Assembly: GCA_963383645.1 (NCBI GenBank)
Contig: OY726569.1
Location: forward strand, 27,172,554 to 27,236,553
Origin: Muscardinus avellanarius
Taxonomy: Eukaryota; Chordata; Mammalia; Rodentia; Gliridae
Reading direction: 5' to 3'
DNA length: 64,000 nucleotides
The first letter of the stretch is position 1. Each line of letters starts with the position of its first letter. Both the position numbers and the translations under genes were made by a program. Of this stretch, positions 60,471-64,000 are shown in pieces. The notes below the pieces were generated by a model. It was not told the origin of the DNA and searched no databases. It saw nothing but the letters and a program-made list of their open reading frames with translations.

Positions 60471-61140
60471 ATCACAGCGATGTATGGAACCAGCTTTAAT
60501 CCTGCCAGGATCTCCCCTCTCGGGGATGAGGGGCCAGTTGTAAGACGGATCCAGTCCCATTCGACCAGCAGAACCACACCTGGGTTCAAGGGCGGAAGTA
60601 CTTCTTTTTTTGGTGGTACTGGGGATGGAACCCTTCTACCTCCAGGCTACACTCCCAGACCTATTTTATATTTTCTTTGAAAACAGGATCTCTTAATCCA
60701 GTGAGGCTTGCTTTGAAGCTGTGTCATCCTCCTGTCTCTGCCTCCCAAGCACGGGAATTACAATAGTGCGCCACCATGCCCGGTGAAGTACTTCTATTTT
60801 AAGGCCAATATTTTCAGGATGGTACTAAGCATTGGAATGTGGATTCTCTCTGACTCTCGTGGAGCAGACTCTCTGCCTCCAGGATTCCGCCTCATGCATT
60901 TGCTGTGAGATCACATGGGGGAGGGGAGGAACCTGACTTATCATCCCAGCCTTTTGGAGATAATGGGCAGAAATGAAGTCTTAAGCTAGTTCCTGCTTTC
61001 AGGGGGCATTGTAGGGGGGCCCCTTGAACGGGAGAGGTCAGGTCCTCCGGAAGTGGGTAGGTGGGGGTCACGCTACAGGGAGTCGGACGTTGCCCTGGAC
61101 AGCTTTGTGATGTGTGTTCGAGAAGACTGTAACAGAGACT
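60471..61140. other. Unassigned GC-richer sequence, possibly an old LTR
   Basis: Sequence either side of the 60.6-kb SINE is richer in G+C than the flanking L1s. It ends near GACTGTAACA, just before the L1-like 5' end at 61141. Family not recognised. Confidence 0.3.
60606..60784 (-). repeat. B1-dID SINE with clear target duplication
   Basis: GAAGTACTTCT occurs on both sides (60595-60605 and 60785-60795). Confidence 0.9.
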
Positions 61141-63335
61141 TCTGGGAAGATGGCGACTGAGAAAAGCAGTGTTTATGAGTCCCACTAACAGTCGATCTCT
61201 ATTGCCACAAAATCAGCGCTTTTCATAAACAGAAAACACCATCAGCCGAGAAATAAAAACTGTAAATACAAGGGACAGAGAAAAAGAAGACTAGAAGAAC
61301 AACCAGAGACCAGAAAAGAAACCAACCCACATTATTGTGGCGGAGCCACGCCCGTGCCATCTTGTCTCACAGCACCAGGCTCCAGAGAAGAAAGGGACTC
61401 AGAACAGAGTTCTAAACCAGAAAAGAGATACCCCAGCCTCACGGCGAAGAGTGCAACAGGAGCGCTATATTGCCAGCAGCTGTGACGAGTTCACCCCACC
61501 CACAACAGCTCCACATCAGTGCACTCGACAATCCACCAGGCTCCAGAGAAGAAAGGTAAATAAGGAATTGAAGTGAGCAGCTGTGCATCATTCAGGTGTA
61601 ATTCAGTAGTTTTTTCAGTGCAAAGAACATCTAAAAGCCCCAGTGGCCAAGCTCTTCACTCCCTCCAGGGAATCAGAATGGAGCTCAAAACCAGAAAAGA
61701 AATATGCCAGCCTCAACCAGCCGAGGGCATGGCAGCAGTGCCATACTTCCAGAGGTGGCAGCAAGTTCAGCACGCCCGAGACAGCTTCCGATCAGCACAC
61801 TCAATAACCGTAAGTGAAATTGTGGCCCCTAAAGGAGAAATCTCAGTACTGCACCCCCAGGGACTTGTGCAGCTTTCATAATCTCCCTAGTCTGAGATTT
61901 TGCAGTCCCACCAAGTGAAGGAGTAGCTGTGGCAGAGATAGCACACCCTAGTTGCAGCTCCCCATGGGAAAACACCTAGCCTGGTACCCCCATGGTCTTG
62001 CACAGCCTCGATTAACTCCCTGGGTCTGAGACTTTGCGATACAACCCAGTAAAGGAGTAGTGGGGACTGAGATTACAACAGACTCGAAATCCAGAGCATG
62101 CTAAGTGAAGTCGTAGTGACCCAGGGAAGAACCCAGAGAAGGCACAAACTTGTGAAATCATGGGAAAGAGGAATAACAATGGAACAATGAATGCCCACAA
62201 CCCCACAACATCGGAACCTAATAACACTTAAATTCAGAGATGTCCAGAAGATCAAATCAGGAATATATCTGTAGAAATAATACAGGACCTTCGAAAAGAA
62301 TTTAGAGATAATTTAAAATACATAAAGAATGCAATCATTGAAGTAAAGGCCTCAATTCAAAGTATAAGCAATCGATTGGACTACATGGAGAATGAAATCT
62401 CAGTCCTAGATGATCACTCCAAAAACAAATGCATACTTCCTAATTTAGAAAAGAAAATCTGACAGCAGGAATTTGACATTGAAGAAAAATGGGCCCATTT
62501 TAAGAGACCTAACCTAAGAATAATTAGAATAGAGGAGGGATAAAGAAGGTGAAACCAAAGGGATCAATAATCTCTTCAAGGAAGAAATAGCAGAAAATTT
62601 TCCAAACATAGAGCAAGAGATCAATACACAGGTCCAGGAAACTTATAGAACTCCCTTTAAACAGCATCAGAGAAAGGTTCCCCATGCCACATAATTGTCA
62701 AAATGACCAATGTGGAAGCCAAGGAGAGAATCTTAACTGCAACATAAAAGGCCAAGTGACATTCAGAGGCAAACCAATTAGAATCACTCCAGCTGGGCAT
62801 GAAGTGTATCTATGTTTATAGCGGCACAATTCGCCATAGTCAAACTATGGAACCAGCCAAGATGTCCATCAACAGATGTATAGATTACAAAACTTTGGGA
62901 TATGTACACAATGGAATTTTACTCAGCCATAAAAAAACTCAATTACATCATTTTCAGAGAAATGGATGGAACTGGAGGACATTATGCTAAGGGAGATTAT
63001 ATTCAGTCACAAAAAAGAAATCAGATGGTTTCCCAAATATGTGAAAGCTAAGGAGAAACAGGTCATAGGAGGAACTCTAAATGAAAAAGGAAATCCTATA
63101 GAGGATCAAACAAGACAACCTAAATGAGGGGGTGGGAGGGGAGAAGAAGGAAATTCAGTAAAACACGCAAGGTATTTAAACATATTGAAGTCAACCACTA
63201 AGCCAAGGAAGGGAAGGAGGGATGGGGAGGGTGGGAATTAGGTAGGGGTTAACTCAGTGATGTGTACATGTATGTACACACACGTTTTTTACCCCCAATA
63301 TAATATATGAATATGATGCACCAATAAAAAATTTT
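61141..63335 (+). repeat. L1-derived element with 5' end, ORF1 and 3' end but no ORF2 body (HAL1-like)
   Basis: Starts CTTCTGGGAAGATGGCGACT, an L1 5' UTR-type start with a YY1-like site. ORF1-like sequence follows (coiled-coil part about 62230-62460; RNA-binding part about 62700-62790), with stops. Near 62795 it jumps to the ORF2 end (GGAACCAGCCAAGATGTCC) and then the 3' UTR, ending CACCAATAAAAA at about 63330. Either an L1 with a large deletion or a half-L1 type element. Confidence 0.7.
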
Positions 63336-64000
63336 TTTAATTATTCAAATAAGTCAACAGCAGGGCATTAAAGCAAGTGCAAAACCTGTGCAACCCTGCA
63401 GTCCTGTTACTCATAGGAAGCTGGCTCTTTATCTTCTCTACTCAATGAGATCATTTTACCAAAAAAAAAATAAATAAATAAAGACTGTAACAGGCAAGGA
63501 GCTATTAAAAGAAAAGGCAAATAGAGATGGTCCCAGGTTGGGCAGGAGCCCACCAACTACTGGGCCCTGGCCTGGAATGGAAGAGCCCAACAGCTGCTGG
63601 TCCTTGGAGCCGTTTGAGATATGAGGTGGATTGTCACTAGATTTATTAATATGAAAGCAGCATTTTTTCCTGATAGAGACATGCACTGCCGTTTTTAGCA
63701 GTTTTTCTTCATTAGATCAGAATCATTAATAGCATTTTCCCTGAGAGACATACGCCACTCTTTTCAGCAGTGAGTGGGTTCGGGTCAGTCTGGTCAAATG
63801 GAAAAGCATGCTATTGGGTCAAAAACATCAGTAATGGATTTTAGAGAGTTTAATACTTATGGCTGCCTGGCTTTCAGAGAGGGAGAGCACCGTACTATGT
63901 AAATAAGTTGACCTGCTAAAATAAAAACATTAAAGAGAATTATGCAGAGAAAAAAGTTTAGTGGGCCCAACGCTGTACAAGAGAATTTGTCCTGAGGCTG
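63336..64000. other. Unassigned sequence
   Basis: No gene, V segment or clear repeat recognised. Confidence 0.35.

Noticed and set aside
63336..64000. Possible V gene at the right edge
   Set aside because: No Cys-Trp-Cys framework, leader exon or recombination heptamer was seen.

Overview
The window is mammalian nuclear DNA, most likely from a rodent. It is a stretch of the variable-gene part of the T-cell receptor alpha/delta locus. The rodent call rests on dozens of dimeric SINEs made of a B1-like (7SL-derived) half joined to an ID-like (tRNA-derived) half. That dimer architecture is known from the squirrel-related clade (squirrels, mountain beaver, dormice). Species cannot be settled from the sequence alone.

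All recognisable V genes lie on the minus strand, so their 5'-to-3' order runs from high to low coordinates. There is a TRAV8-like gene at 43.4-43.0 kb (good V exon and recombination signal, but a leader exon that appears frameshifted). Next comes a TRAV14/TRAV19-like gene at 42.1-41.5 kb (intact), then a TRAV18-like gene at 33.7-33.3 kb (second conserved Cys replaced by Ser). These are followed by a TRAV14/19-like fragment at 31.9 kb cut by a SINE, a TRAV22-like gene at 29.3-28.8 kb (intact), and a decayed TRAV8/9/16-type relic near 27.2 kb. The four recognisable genes each have a two-exon structure and a heptamer/23-bp-type spacer/nonamer signal directly after the V exon. Three CTCF-like motifs lie near V segments.

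From 10.0 to 18.06 kb a complete, fairly young class II (betaretrovirus-like) endogenous provirus lies on the minus strand. It has two almost identical LTRs of about 450 bp, a tRNA-Phe-type primer site, gag, pro (dUTPase plus protease plus G-patch), pol and env, and a polypurine tract. It sits inside an older SINE and has a short target duplication. gag, pol and env each carry breaks; pro is open.

From 49.13 to 53.59 kb lies a full-length processed pseudogene of RUNDC3B with its GC-rich 5' UTR, a long 3' UTR and matching target-site duplications. It interrupts one copy of an old duplicated block: about 1-3.7 kb resembles 45.0-49.1 plus 53.6-54.5 kb, in direct orientation. This suggests growth of the V array by tandem duplication in units of about 45 kb.

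The rest is mainly repeats: L1 pieces on both strands (including a 5'UTR-ORF1-3'UTR element at 61.1-63.3 kb), L1-promoter-like tandem monomers at 5.7-7.3 and 20.9-21.4 kb, a 1.4-kb GC-rich minisatellite at 21.4-22.8 kb, MaLR-type LTRs, Tigger/MER2-like DNA-transposon relics, microsatellites, and AT-rich sequence in which I recognise nothing.
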